DNA of 64,000 nucleotides from Sphaerisporangium aureirubrum (GCF_042658925.1 NZ_JBHSRF010000018.1:62001-126000), one strand, 5' to 3'; shown: positions 17,368 to 26,116, counted from the first letter of the stretch. Translations and numbers: made by a program. The notes: generated by a model not told the origin, from the letters alone.

Positions 17368-18429
17368 GTGTCCGTCACACAGATCCCGCTGCCGTTCCTG
17401 TACACGGTCGACCATCTCGGCCCCGACCACCATCGCGCCACCCTCGCGCGCGAGGTCCGCGAAGGGCTGACCGCCACACCCAAGTGGCTGTCCTCCAAGT
17501 GGTTCTACGACGCCGCCGGGAGCGAGCTGTACACGCGGATCACCCGGCTCCCCGAGTACTACCCGGCGCGCAGGGAGACGGCGATCCTGCGTGAGCACGC
17601 CGCCGACATCGCCGCACGGACGGGGGCCGATACGCTGGTCGAGCTCGGCTCGGGCACCAGCGAGAAGACCGTGCTGCTGCTGGACGCCCTCGGCGCGGCG
17701 GGCACGCTGCGGACGTACTCGCCGGTCGACGTGGACGCCGTCACCCTGGACTCGGCCGCCCGGCGGGTCGCCGAGGCCTACCCCGGGCTGGCCGTCTGGG
17801 CGGTGCGCGCCGACTTCGAGCGGCACCTGGGCCGGCTGCCGCGGATCGGGCGGCGGCTCGTCGCGTTCCTCGGCGGGACCGTCGGCAACCTCGACGCCGA
17901 GGCGCGCGAGTCCTTCCTGCGGGAGCTGCGCGCCACGCTGTCGCCGGGCGACGGCGTGCTGATCGGGGCGGACCTGGTGAAGGACACCGGGCGGCTGGTC
18001 GCGGCGTACGACGACACCGCCGGGGTGACCGCCGCGTTCAACCGCAACGTGCTGAACGTGCTGAACCGCGAGCTCGGCGCGGACTTCGAGCCGAAGGCGT
18101 TCGAGCACGTGGCGCTGTACGACGCCAAGCTGCAGCGCGTCGAGATGCGGCTGCGGGCCGGGCGGGCGATGCGGGTGGTGTTCGGCGACCTCGGCCTGAC
18201 CGTCGGGTTCAAGGCGGGCGAGGAGATGCGCACCGAGATCAGCACCAAGTTCCACCGCTACCGCCTGGAGGGGGAGCTGACCCGGGCCGGTTTCACCCTC
18301 GGCGCCTGGTACACCGACCCCGGCAAGGACTTCGCCCTCGTCCTCGCCCACCTCCCGGACGACCCCCCGCCGCCTCCACCGGCCCCGCAGCCCCGGCCCC
18401 GCCGCTCACCCCGCGCCGAGCACCCCTAG
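17368..18429 (+). CDS. egtD: L-histidine N-alpha-methyltransferase EgtD
   Basis: 353 residues; GTG 17368 with AGGAGG 5 nt upstream. It trimethylates histidine to hercynine with SAM, the first committed step of ergothioneine synthesis. Signatures are WLSSKWFYDAAGSELYTRIT, LPEYYPARRE, the SAM-binding LVELGSGTSEKT, the histidine-side GTVGNL, and LIGADLVKD. The C-terminal ~25 residues are a Pro/Arg-rich tail beyond the conserved FALVLAHLP end. The gene overlaps the convergent RES gene by 4 bp. No egtE (C-S lyase) follows. Confidence 0.95.
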   Translation: MSVTQIPLPFLYTVDHLGPDHHRATLAREVREGLTATPKWLSSKWFYDAAGSELYTRITRLPEYYPARRETAILREHAADIAARTGADTLVELGSGTSEKTVLLLDALGAAGTLRTYSPVDVDAVTLDSAARRVAEAYPGLAVWAVRADFERHLGRLPRIGRRLVAFLGGTVGNLDAEARESFLRELRATLSPGDGVLIGADLVKDTGRLVAAYDDTAGVTAAFNRNVLNVLNRELGADFEPKAFEHVALYDAKLQRVEMRLRAGRAMRVVFGDLGLTVGFKAGEEMRTEISTKFHRYRLEGELTRAGFTLGAWYTDPGKDFALVLAHLPDDPPPPPPAPQPRPRRSPRAEHP

Positions 18430-19109
18430 GAGGCGGCCGCCACGGCGCCGGAGTCACGGGCGGCCACCGCGGTGCGGTACGGGGCGAGCACGGCGTTCAC
18501 CCACCGTGTCCCGTCCGAGCCCCCGAGGTCGACGGCCCGGGCGGGCGGGTCGCTCAGCACGTGGCCCGGCACCCTGTCCCCGAAGAGCATCACGACCCGC
18601 TTGCCGGTGTCGCGCTTGGACGACCACAGCAGCCCCTGGGCCCACGGCGCCTGGCCGCGCATCCAGCGGGCCCAGCGGCGGGTGCGCGGGTAGTCGTGCG
18701 GCTCAGCGCGCACCAGCCAGTCGTCCTGCGCCACCGCGGCCAGGTCGGGGCCGGTGACCAGGCTGATCAGCGCCAGGGGCCGGGTGGTGTGCAGACGGCT
18801 CGCCAGGCGCTCGTCGACGCCGGCGCGCGGCAGGACGCGCCGGCCGTCCGCGCCGAAGGGCAGGTCGCGCAGCAGGACCTCGGCGAGCGCCGTGGAGGCG
18901 TCCAGGCCGGCGTAGTAGAAGTGGTACGGATCGGTGAGCGCCGTGCCGTCGAACCGCCCGCCGCCCCGGTACTCCGGCGCGCGGGGGCGGGTGAACCGGT
19001 CCGCGCGGACCGCCCGGTGGTGCACCCGCCACAGCGGGGTGCCCGCCGGCAGGAGGGACCGGTTCGGCTGGCCCGCGTACCTCGGCGGCGGGACCCTGCC
19101 CGGTATCAC
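18426..19109 (-). CDS. RES-domain protein (NAD+ phosphorylase toxin family)
   Basis: 227 residues from GTG 19109 (AGGGG 7 nt upstream); TTG 19184 is a longer alternative. RES toxins degrade NAD+ with Arg, Tyr, Glu and Ser active-site residues. Here LWRVHH, YRGGGRFDG, YYAGLDASTALAEVLLRD and GLLWSSKRD fit those positions. The next genes are not Xre/MbcA-type antitoxins, so this is either an orphan or a domesticated RES enzyme. Its 3' end overlaps egtD by 4 bp on the opposite strand. The domain call is firm; toxicity is inference. Confidence 0.82.
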   Translation of the reverse strand: MIPGRVPPPRYAGQPNRSLLPAGTPLWRVHHRAVRADRFTRPRAPEYRGGGRFDGTALTDPYHFYYAGLDASTALAEVLLRDLPFGADGRRVLPRAGVDERLASRLHTTRPLALISLVTGPDLAAVAQDDWLVRAEPHDYPRTRRWARWMRGQAPWAQGLLWSSKRDTGKRVVMLFGDRVPGHVLSDPPARAVDLGGSDGTRWVNAVLAPYRTAVAARDSGAVAAAS

Positions 19110-19310
19110 GCCGCGGCCCCTGAGGCGTTCCTCGGTGGCGTGGAGATCACGACCGCAGGATATTCCGGGGGACCGGTCCAGCAATTCATCTAAAGATTGG
19201 ATAAGGGGGCCCGGATGGGCTTTCTCCGGTTGATATCTCCCCGATCATCGCCGGCTCCGCCCGGTGTACGGACCGAGATCATAGTCAGCCTTGCGTGAGT
19301 GGCCGCCGAA

Positions 19311-19333
19311 TGACACTCCTGGCTATATGTTTT
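19311..19333 (+). promoter_or_regulatory. Conserved 23-bp element upstream of the first TetR-TPR gene
   Basis: Begins TGACACTCCTGGC and ends TATATGTTTT. It matches the element at 26020-26042 in 17 of 23 positions and lies at nearly the same distance from its start codon (TATATG is 86 nt upstream here and 84 nt there). TATATG could be a -10 hexamer, or the block could be an operator recognised by the paralogous regulators. Confidence 0.5.
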
Positions 19334-19409
19334 CACCTTGCCTCCGGCGCACCCCCTTACTAGCGTGGAGGTACCACAATTCGATCTTGATCGAGGAGGC
19401 CGGGACCCG

Positions 19410-21671
19410 ATGCCCGCCCAGGAGGCGCGCCTGCGCGCGATCGGGGCCGCCGGGGCGGCCGTGCTCAGCCGGATCGCCTACCACCAGGTGCGCACCGAGC
19501 AGGTGGCGGCCGAGGTGCGGCTGGACGATCCGCGCGGAGACCGTCCCGCCGGGGGCAGCCGCAGCGCCGTGTGGCTGTACAACGAGGTGAAGAGCCGCCG
19601 CGTCCTGGTGGCGCTCGCGGCGCTGCACGCCTTCGAGCGCCACATGGCGTCGGCGGGTTGGTCCCCGCCCGAGACGGTGGCGCCCACGGTCGGCGGGGCG
19701 CGGGCCATGGTGACCGACGCGCTCACCGAGATCTGCCGGTTCCAGCGAGCCGAGGGCTTCCTGATGGCGCAGGTGGGGAGGGGCATCGGCGACATCGCGA
19801 CCTCGGAGAAGCGCATCAGGACCACCGAGGCCCCGCCCCGCTCCCCCACCTGGCCGTCCACCCCCCTCGGCAAGGTCGCCGCGGCGGCCTGGACCGGCCG
19901 TCTGACCGTCTTCGCCCCCATGCTGGAGCCGGTCCTGCTGCAGGCCGCGCGCTCGGTCACCGAACCCCCCGCCGGGTGGGCCGCCGAGAGCGCCACCCTC
20001 CTGGCCGACCTGGCCTTCCGCGCCTACCTCGGCGACCCCTACTGCCCGCCGGGCCGCCAGGCCGCCGGCCTGACGGCCTACTGGTTCGAACGCTCCCTCA
20101 CCATGCTCGCCGGCCCCTGGGTCTGCGACCTGCACGGCGCCGAGCTGGGCCTGGCCGCCGTCCGCCGCCGCGGCACCGACCCCCGCGCCGAGGCCGCCGC
20201 CCAGGTGACGATCCTCCGCACCCTCCTGGAGGCGGGCACCCTCCACGCCCGGGCCGCCAGGGAGGGCGCCGAAGCCCTGACCGTCCTCCACCCGCTGGCC
20301 GCCCACCCCCTGCCGGAGTGGGCCGATCTGCGGGCCGTCTGCGACGCGGCGACGCGGCAGGGGATCGCGTTGCTGCGGTTCGGGGACGTGCCCGGGGCGC
20401 GGGAGGCGTACGAGCTGGCCGAGGCGGTGGTGGACGAGCGGGCGGCCCGCGGCGCTCTGGATGGCGGGCGGGACGTCCTGGGCGAGGAGAGGCGGTCGCT
20501 GGAGCTGCGGGCGCGGCACAACATCGCGGACGTGCTCATCGAGGAGGGAAGGCCGGGGGCGGCGCTCGACCTGATCGAGAAGGTGCATGACGCGCGGTGG
20601 GCCGCGGCGGGCCCGTCCGGGACGGACGCCGCGTGGCGGCGGGCCACGCTCACGGCCGAGGTGCGGGTGCGGGCGCTGACCCGGTCGGGGCGGGTGGTGG
20701 CGGCGGTGACCGCCGCCGAGGAGCTGGTGGCCGATCGCAGGACCCGGCTCGGCGGGGTGGACAACATCAGCACGGCGAGCGCCCGGGTGGCCCTCGCCGA
20801 GGCGCTGCTCGCGGCGGGGCATCCCGCCGAGGCGCGTCACCACATCGAGGACGCCTGCCAGTACCGCCGGGGGCGGCTGGTCGGCACCGGCTACTGGCCG
20901 CAGTACGACAGGGTGCTGCTCGCCCAGGTGAACCTCGCCCTCGGTGATGCCGGCACCGCGGTGGAGATCCTGGAGAAGGCCATCGTGACCGGCGAATGGT
21001 TCGCCGCCCGGGTGTCGGTCCGGCTGGCGGTCAACGCCCGCCGCCTGCTGGCCCTCGCCCACGCGGCCCTGCGCGACACGGATCCGGCCGTCGCCCGGTT
21101 GCGCGATCTCTGCGACACCTTCGCCGCGTCCCGTCCCGCCGGCGACGCGCTGGTGCTCGTCCTGTGGCGCGACCTCTGCGAGCTTCTCCTCAAGGGCGGC
21201 GACACGGCCGCCGCCCGCTGCCTGCTCTCCCGCGTCACCCAAGCCGAACCCCCCGCCGCCGACGACCTCCCCGGCCACGCCTACACCCACCTCCTGCGCA
21301 CCCTGCTGACCGGTCCCGGCGGCACCGTCCCCCACGACACCGGCTGCCCCCACGGCACGGCGGCGCGGGAGACGCCGGCGGCGGACGGGACGTCGGCGAG
21401 CGGAACGGCGGGGCTGATCGGGCGTGGGCTGGATCCGTCCCATCCGGTGCTGCTGCGGATCGCCTACGAGGAGGCGCGCCGCAGGGGGGCGCACGACCCC
21501 GCGGCGGCGGAGAGCCTGCTGGCGCCGTTGTTGTGCCGTCGCCCCCTGGCCCACGGCCGCCCCGCGCTGGGGGACGGGCACCCCCTCCACCAGGCCGCCA
21601 GGCAGCTGGCCGACGAGTTCGCCCTCCCCCGGCCGACGCCCGAGACCGGCCCGGCCTGGGACGACTACTGA
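19410..21671 (+). CDS. TetR-like HTH regulator fused to a long TPR domain (paralogue 1)
   Basis: 753 residues; ATG 19410 with GAGGAGG about 10 nt upstream. The first ~75 residues have TetR-type HTH spacing (RLRAIGAAGAAVLSRIAYHQ ... EQVAAEVRL ... SAVWLYNEVKSRRVLVALA). The rest (~100-750) is helical with tetratricopeptide-like pairs (e.g. ALLRFGDVPGAREAYELAEA, VALAEALLAAGHPAEARHHI). A GIGDIATSEKR segment and a C-terminal LAHGRPALGDGHPLH are shared with the paralogue at 26117-28276. Ordinary TetR proteins are near 200 residues, so this length and TPR sensor are unusual. No ATPase motif is seen. It is convergent with the HExxH gene. Confidence 0.75.
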   Translation: MPAQEARLRAIGAAGAAVLSRIAYHQVRTEQVAAEVRLDDPRGDRPAGGSRSAVWLYNEVKSRRVLVALAALHAFERHMASAGWSPPETVAPTVGGARAMVTDALTEICRFQRAEGFLMAQVGRGIGDIATSEKRIRTTEAPPRSPTWPSTPLGKVAAAAWTGRLTVFAPMLEPVLLQAARSVTEPPAGWAAESATLLADLAFRAYLGDPYCPPGRQAAGLTAYWFERSLTMLAGPWVCDLHGAELGLAAVRRRGTDPRAEAAAQVTILRTLLEAGTLHARAAREGAEALTVLHPLAAHPLPEWADLRAVCDAATRQGIALLRFGDVPGAREAYELAEAVVDERAARGALDGGRDVLGEERRSLELRARHNIADVLIEEGRPGAALDLIEKVHDARWAAAGPSGTDAAWRRATLTAEVRVRALTRSGRVVAAVTAAEELVADRRTRLGGVDNISTASARVALAEALLAAGHPAEARHHIEDACQYRRGRLVGTGYWPQYDRVLLAQVNLALGDAGTAVEILEKAIVTGEWFAARVSVRLAVNARRLLALAHAALRDTDPAVARLRDLCDTFAASRPAGDALVLVLWRDLCELLLKGGDTAAARCLLSRVTQAEPPAADDLPGHAYTHLLRTLLTGPGGTVPHDTGCPHGTAARETPAADGTSASGTAGLIGRGLDPSHPVLLRIAYEEARRRGAHDPAAAESLLAPLLCRRPLAHGRPALGDGHPLHQAARQLADEFALPRPTPETGPAWDDY

Positions 21672-21700
21672 CGGACCCGCCCCCGTCGTCGGCGGCGCGG

Positions 21701-23125
21701 TCAGCGGTGCGGGCGGCGAGGGGCGGGGGTCAGCGCGGCGGCTGGGGGGAAGGCGGTGCGGGCGGTGGACCAGCGGTCGAGGAGGGGGTCGGTCAGGGAG
21801 GGGGGGAGGTAGGGGGCCAGGGGGCCGAGGTCGTGGCCGCCCAGCAGGAGGAGCGGGCCCCGGACGTAGACGGCGGCGAGCCGGGGCAGGGGGGCGAGGT
21901 CCGGTGAGGACAGGGCGGCGGCGTCGCGCAGGGCGGCGGGCACCTGGCCCGCGGTGGCCAGCCACGCGGCGTAGCCGGGCAGGCGGCCGATCCGTTCCAC
22001 GAGGCCGGCCCGCAGCCAGCGCGCCTCGTCGAGTTCCCCGGCCAGCAGGCAGGAGACGGTCGCCAGGACCTCCACGGCCATCGCGTACGCCTCGGCGGCC
22101 AGCAGCCCGTACCCGAACTCGATCCCCGCGGACGTCATCGCCATGTGGTCCAGGTGGGCGCCCTCGTGCACGCCGCGCCAGATGCGCTCCTGCACCGGGG
22201 CCGCCCGGCGCGGCACGTCCACGAACACGTCCCGCGGCCCGCACGCGGACGGCAGCCGCATCCAGCATCGCCCGGCCAGCCCCGCGCAGCGATCCGCCCG
22301 CACGATCGTGTACCCGCCGCACGGCGAGGGCCGGTGCCGCTCCCCCCACCGCAGGTCGGCCGCCGCCCCTTCCCGGTTCCCCCCGGCCGAGGGCTCGCCG
22401 GGACACGCCTCGGCCACCGCGTCGCAGAACTCGCCGATCGCCCGGCACGCCTCCCCCACGGGGCCCGACAGGCCGGGCTCCGCGCACGGGCCGCCCGGGT
22501 GGGCCGACCGCCCAGGCGTGAGGTAGTAGGCCGGGACGGGCCCGGCGAGCGCTCGCAACGCCCGCAGCCGCGTGGCGTGACGTCCCGCGTACCGGATCCC
22601 GACCCGCCGCACCACCTCGTCCAGCCCGCGAAAGACCTCCACCGCCCCCGGCGCCGCCGCGCCGCCCAGCCCGTCAAGGTCCTCCGCCACCTCCTGCGCC
22701 GCGCCACCGTCCAAGCCGTGAATGTCCTCCGCCATCCGCCGGACCACGGCACCGTCCAGCCCGTGAAGGACGTCCGTGACCCCCCGGCCCGCGGCACCCT
22801 CCAAAAGGACCTCCGCCACACCCCGGCCCGCGGCACCGTCCCGCCGGGCCGCGGCACCGTCCAAGGTGGCGAGGGCCTCCGCCGTTCCCCGGGCCGTGGC
22901 GCCCTCCAGGGAGAGGAGCAGCCCCGTGTCGGCGAGGGGCGTGCCGTCCAGGCCGTGGAAGGGGGTGGCGGGGAGGGGGATGTCCTCGGTGTGGGCGGTG
23001 GCAAGGGCCAGGCCGCCCAGGGCTATCTCGGCCCAGCCTCTGGTGCGCCAGGCGGCGGCCTCGGGGCCGATGGCGGGGACGCGGGTGGCTTCGGTGGCCG
23101 CGGCGACCGCCCAGGCGCGGCTCAT
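21701..23125 (-). CDS. HExxH-motif protein with 15-residue internal repeats
   Basis: 474 residues; ATG 23125 overlaps the stop of the dioxygenase gene (ATGA). Not assignable to a named family. A putative metal site is H320-E-G-A-H324, in a predicted helix, with Glu345 in GLLAAEAYAMAVE as a possible third ligand, resembling gluzincin peptidases. Residues 117-176 are four 15-residue repeats of the type AEDIHGLDGGAAQEV. Segments around 190-300 carry several Cys (CAEPG, CRAIGEFC, CPGEP). It may be a peptidase or a metal-dependent modification enzyme acting with the coupled dioxygenase. It does not closely resemble the HExxH peptide beta-hydroxylase pattern I know. Confidence 0.55.
   Translation of the reverse strand: MSRAWAVAAATEATRVPAIGPEAAAWRTRGWAEIALGGLALATAHTEDIPLPATPFHGLDGTPLADTGLLLSLEGATARGTAEALATLDGAAARRDGAAGRGVAEVLLEGAAGRGVTDVLHGLDGAVVRRMAEDIHGLDGGAAQEVAEDLDGLGGAAAPGAVEVFRGLDEVVRRVGIRYAGRHATRLRALRALAGPVPAYYLTPGRSAHPGGPCAEPGLSGPVGEACRAIGEFCDAVAEACPGEPSAGGNREGAAADLRWGERHRPSPCGGYTIVRADRCAGLAGRCWMRLPSACGPRDVFVDVPRRAAPVQERIWRGVHEGAHLDHMAMTSAGIEFGYGLLAAEAYAMAVEVLATVSCLLAGELDEARWLRAGLVERIGRLPGYAAWLATAGQVPAALRDAAALSSPDLAPLPRLAAVYVRGPLLLLGGHDLGPLAPYLPPSLTDPLLDRWSTARTAFPPAAALTPAPRRPHR
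22598..22777 (-). repeat. 45-bp repeats encoding 15-residue GLDG units
   Basis: Four consecutive 15-residue units (TDVLHGLDGAVVRRM, AEDIHGLDGGAAQEV, AEDLDGLGGAAAPGA, VEVFRGLDEVVRRVG) with weaker, shorter units on the N-terminal side. Recurrent DNA words such as GTCCAGCCCGTGAA mark the copies. Confidence 0.75.
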
Positions 23126-23832
23126 CGGTCGGCCCAGAGGCGGACGCGCAGGAGGCGGCGCTCGGGGTCGGCGAAGGGGGTGCGTCCGTGCAGGGTGCGG
23201 TGGTTGTCGATGACGATGACGTCGCCGGGGTGCTGGCGCAGGCGGGTGGCGGGGGCGCGGCGCAGGCCGGACTCGAGGACGGTGGCGGCGTGCGCGTGCG
23301 GCGGGCGCAGCGGCCCCAGGTTGTCGCGGCGCCAGCGGACCGTCCCGTCGCCCGGCAGCACCGGCATCGGCGGGACCGCCGCGGCGGCCTTGCCGGTGAA
23401 GACGTCCGGCGGGGTCCAGGTCCAGACAGGCTGGGCGAGCCGTTCCAGCGCCACCTCGCCCGCCGGATCGCGGCCGAGCGTGGCGACCACGTCCCTGGCG
23501 GTCAGCAGCATCGTGTCGCCGCCGTCGGCGGCCGGGCGCACCACGAACAGGCAGACGACGTCCTCGGGCCTGCTGTGGTACTGCGCGTCGGTGTGGAACC
23601 CCGCGCCTCCCGCCCTGATCGAGAAGGTCGCGCCGGGCCGGGTCGTGCGCGGGGTGACGGTCCAGATCTCCCGGCCGCCGTCCCTGCTGGACGGCCTGCC
23701 GAACCCGGTGGCGATCCGCAGCACCCCCTCGGGGTCGGGCCGCCCGTGCGGGAGGAAGGGGGCGTCTTCCAGCACGGTCCAGCCGCAGGCGGCCAGCTCG
23801 TCCCGTGCCCGTAGGATCTCGGTCTCCCGCAT
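23122..23832 (-). CDS. TauD/TfdA-family Fe(II)/2-oxoglutarate dioxygenase
   Basis: 236 residues; ATG 23832 with GAGGAGGAGA just upstream. A cytosolic non-haem iron oxygenase. The facial triad is H80-T-D82 (GFHTDAQYHS) and the distal His in IDNHRTLHGRTPF (His215), with Arg226/229 in RRLLRVRLW positioned for 2-oxoglutarate. It is shorter than TauD (~280) but complete in core motifs. It is first in a two-gene coupled unit with the HExxH protein, which suggests both act on one substrate. The substrate is unknown; small-molecule or peptide hydroxylation are both possible. Confidence 0.82.
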   Translation of the reverse strand: MRETEILRARDELAACGWTVLEDAPFLPHGRPDPEGVLRIATGFGRPSSRDGGREIWTVTPRTTRPGATFSIRAGGAGFHTDAQYHSRPEDVVCLFVVRPAADGGDTMLLTARDVVATLGRDPAGEVALERLAQPVWTWTPPDVFTGKAAAAVPPMPVLPGDGTVRWRRDNLGPLRPPHAHAATVLESGLRRAPATRLRQHPGDVIVIDNHRTLHGRTPFADPERRLLRVRLWADR

Positions 23833-24362
23833 GTCTCCTCCTCGCGTGGGTGGATGGGGACGAGGCCCGCGGCAGGCGCGGCCGTCGTCCAAAAGATGTG
23901 GCCGTGCACCGGACCCAGCAGCGTCGAGCGAATTGCGCAAAATGAGCAAAATGACGGAAAGGTACTCTTACTAGAGAACCGCTCCCCCTGGTCACCCCCC
24001 GGCCGTCCGCCGGTCGTTCCCCGGTCGAATCCCGCCCCCCGGCCGCCCGCCCCGCGCGCACTCCGGCCGCTCGCGCCGCCCCGCCGCCCCTGCCGGCGTC
24101 ACCCTCCGGAACAGCGCGGATGATCCTCACCGGCCCCCGGCGGAGAGCCCTGCCCCCGCCCCGGAGCCCCCTTCGGGGCCAGTTCTCCCCCGCCCGGCAC
24201 GCCACCATAGGCTCACGAAGTAGTACGCCTTCCCGCGAAAGATTCAGCGCCACGCCCCCCGCGCGGCCTCTCGGCGAGGCGGGCGCGGCCGCGCGGCGGG
24301 GACGCCCGCGGGACGGTGGACGCGGCTGTCGGGCGGCGACGACGGGGTGGGATCATGGCGGT
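23833..24362. other. 530-bp divergent intergenic region
   Basis: Lies between the dioxygenase gene (leftward) and the macro-domain gene (rightward). No credible gene was seen. An A/T-richer island around 23925-23985 holds a 9-bp tandem repeat and is the best place for the leftward promoter. The rest is C-rich and low in complexity. Confidence 0.5.
23937..23954. repeat. GCAAAATGA x2 tandem direct repeat
   Basis: Two contiguous perfect copies of the 9-mer GCAAAATGA about 105 bp upstream of the dioxygenase start codon, in a rare A/T-rich patch. Could be a regulator half-site pair for the leftward promoter. Confidence 0.5.
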
Positions 24363-25769
24363 ATGCCGGATCCGGCGGTACCGAATCACGGGGACCTGGT
24401 CGCGGAGATCCGGGTGGTGCGGGAGCGGGGGCTGCTGCGTCTGAACCAGGTGCGGCTGCCCGCCCTGGGGGCGGCGGTGGAGGCGCTCGGGCTGCCGTCG
24501 GCGGACGGAGTGCTCGGGTCGTCCATCACCAGGGTGCTGGAACAGGTGCTGGAAAGGCTCGGCGGAGGCACCCTGCGCGACGCCACGGCGTACACGCTGG
24601 GGCTGGTGCCGGGGACCCGGGACTGGTCGGCGCAGGCGCGGCGGAAGCGGGCGGCCACGGTGTACGGGCTGAGCGTGGAGCGGTTCCGCAAGGACCGGGA
24701 GCGGCTGATCCTCGGGCATGTGGCGGAGACGATCCTGGCCCTCTGCGCGGAGGCCGCGGCGGCGCCCGAGGAGCGCGACGTGCCCGGCGTGGGCGGGGCG
24801 CGGCGGCTGGCGGTGCGGTCGGGGGACACCGAGCTGGTGATCACGCTGCACCGGGCGCCGGTGGAGACGATCCGGGGCATCGACATCCTGGTGTCGTCGG
24901 AGAACATCTACCTGGAGATGGCCAAGACCTACCGCACGTCCCTGTCGGCGACGCTGCGCAACGCCGCGGCGCGCAGGGGCGAGACCGGCGAGGTGGTGGA
25001 CGACGTCCTCCAGCGGGAGCTGCGGGAGTGGCTGCGTGCCCACGGCCGGGAGGGCACCGCGGTGGCGCCGGGGACGGTGGTGGCCACCTCGCCCGGCGAG
25101 CTGGCCAGGCAGGGGGTGCGGCGGGTGTACCACGCGGCGACGGCGGTGCCCCGGCCGGGCACCGACGGCTACACCGTCGAGCCCGCGGCGGTGCTGCGCG
25201 CCGTGCGCGGCGTGTTCGCCCTCGCCCGGGCCGAGCGCGGCCTGTTCGACCCTCCGCTGCGCTCACTCTGCCTGCCCCTGTTCGGCGCCGGCCGCGCGGG
25301 CCTCCCCCCGGAGACCAGCCTCGCCTACCTGTGGGCCGCCCTGGAGCCGGAACTCACCGGCCCCGACCCCTGGGACGTCCACCTGATCACCCGCCGGGAA
25401 CACACCGCCGCCACCGTCATCACCGCCCTCACCACCCTCCCGACCCCCGCCCCGCGCCCTCACCACGGCCCCGCACCACCCCCTCCCACCGAACCGCGAC
25501 CTCCCCCTGCCGGTCCGCGGCCTCCGCCCACCGGACCACCACGCCCTCCCCCCGGCCCGCGCCTTAAATACGGCGCCCCACCACCTCCATCCACCGGTCC
25601 GCGACCTCCCCCTGCCGGACCGCAGCCCTTCTCCGCCGGACCGCGCCATCCCCGCGGCACTCCGCCACCATTCGGCGCCATTCCGCCACCATTCGGCGCC
25701 GCCCGGCCACCATTCGGCGCCGGTCCATCGCCTTTCGGCGCCGGGCCATGGCCTCTCGGCGAACGGTGA
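24363..25769 (+). CDS. Macro-domain protein with conserved N-terminal helical domain and Pro-rich tail
   Basis: 468 residues; ATG 24363 follows GGGGTGGGA. Three regions. (1) Residues ~10-130: an all-helical domain (EIRVVRERGLLRLNQVRLPA ... YGLSVERFRKDRERL) of a type I recall at the N-terminus of several actinobacterial effector-like proteins. (2) Residues ~157-355: a macro-like fold with DILVSSENIYLEMAKTY, VAPGTVVATSPGEL, VYHAATAVPRPGT and the phosphate-loop-like LPLFGAGRAGL; such folds bind or hydrolyse ADP-ribose derivatives. (3) Residues ~360-468: a disordered Pro-rich tail with PPPFGA repeats. It sits between the two TetR-TPR regulators. Catalysis is not provable by eye. Confidence 0.68.
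   Translation: MPDPAVPNHGDLVAEIRVVRERGLLRLNQVRLPALGAAVEALGLPSADGVLGSSITRVLEQVLERLGGGTLRDATAYTLGLVPGTRDWSAQARRKRAATVYGLSVERFRKDRERLILGHVAETILALCAEAAAAPEERDVPGVGGARRLAVRSGDTELVITLHRAPVETIRGIDILVSSENIYLEMAKTYRTSLSATLRNAAARRGETGEVVDDVLQRELREWLRAHGREGTAVAPGTVVATSPGELARQGVRRVYHAATAVPRPGTDGYTVEPAAVLRAVRGVFALARAERGLFDPPLRSLCLPLFGAGRAGLPPETSLAYLWAALEPELTGPDPWDVHLITRREHTAATVITALTTLPTPAPRPHHGPAPPPPTEPRPPPAGPRPPPTGPPRPPPGPRLKYGAPPPPSTGPRPPPAGPQPFSAGPRHPRGTPPPFGAIPPPFGAARPPFGAGPSPFGAGPWPLGER
25670..25745 (+). repeat. 15-bp repeats in the Pro-rich tail of the macro-domain gene
   Basis: The word CCACCATTCGGCGCC and variants recur four to five times, encoding PPFGA-type units near the C-terminus. All copies keep frame. 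Confidence 0.8.
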
Positions 25770-26116
25770 CCTCCCCGCGCCGCCCGACCATCCCCCGTGC
25801 GGGGTGGCGGTCCGCACTGTGCACACGGGGCGGTGAGGTGGTGTGCGGCGGGGATCGAGCGGGCGAAGGTGTGGGAATTTCATGCAGTTATTGCGAGATT
25901 TGAGTTTTGGGGCGGTTGATTGCGGGTCGCGCTACGGGCGGTTTGCGGGCACGGCGGTAATAACACGACGTGGGCGGCGCGGTGAAGCCTCGGGCGGGCC
26001 CCGCGGGCTAGAAGCCGTTTGGCAGTCCGAGATATATGCTTTGTAGATCAATGGACCTTTTGCCGTTGATATCCCCTACCCGGGTGAACCGCAGCACTGA
26101 CCGAGGAGGTTCCAGG
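25770..26116. other. 347-bp intergenic region with A/T-richer promoter zone
   Basis: Between the macro-domain gene and the second TetR-TPR gene, same strand. No small gene was supported. The stretch 25870-26080 is notably less G/C-rich than the neighbourhood and contains the conserved 23-bp element, so the second regulator probably has its own promoter here. Confidence 0.5.
26020..26042 (+). promoter_or_regulatory. Conserved 23-bp element upstream of the second TetR-TPR gene
   Basis: Begins TGGCAGTCCGAGA and ends TATATGCTTT; the counterpart is at 19311-19333. Position relative to the start codon is conserved within 2 nt, which favours a functional site over chance. Confidence 0.5.
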
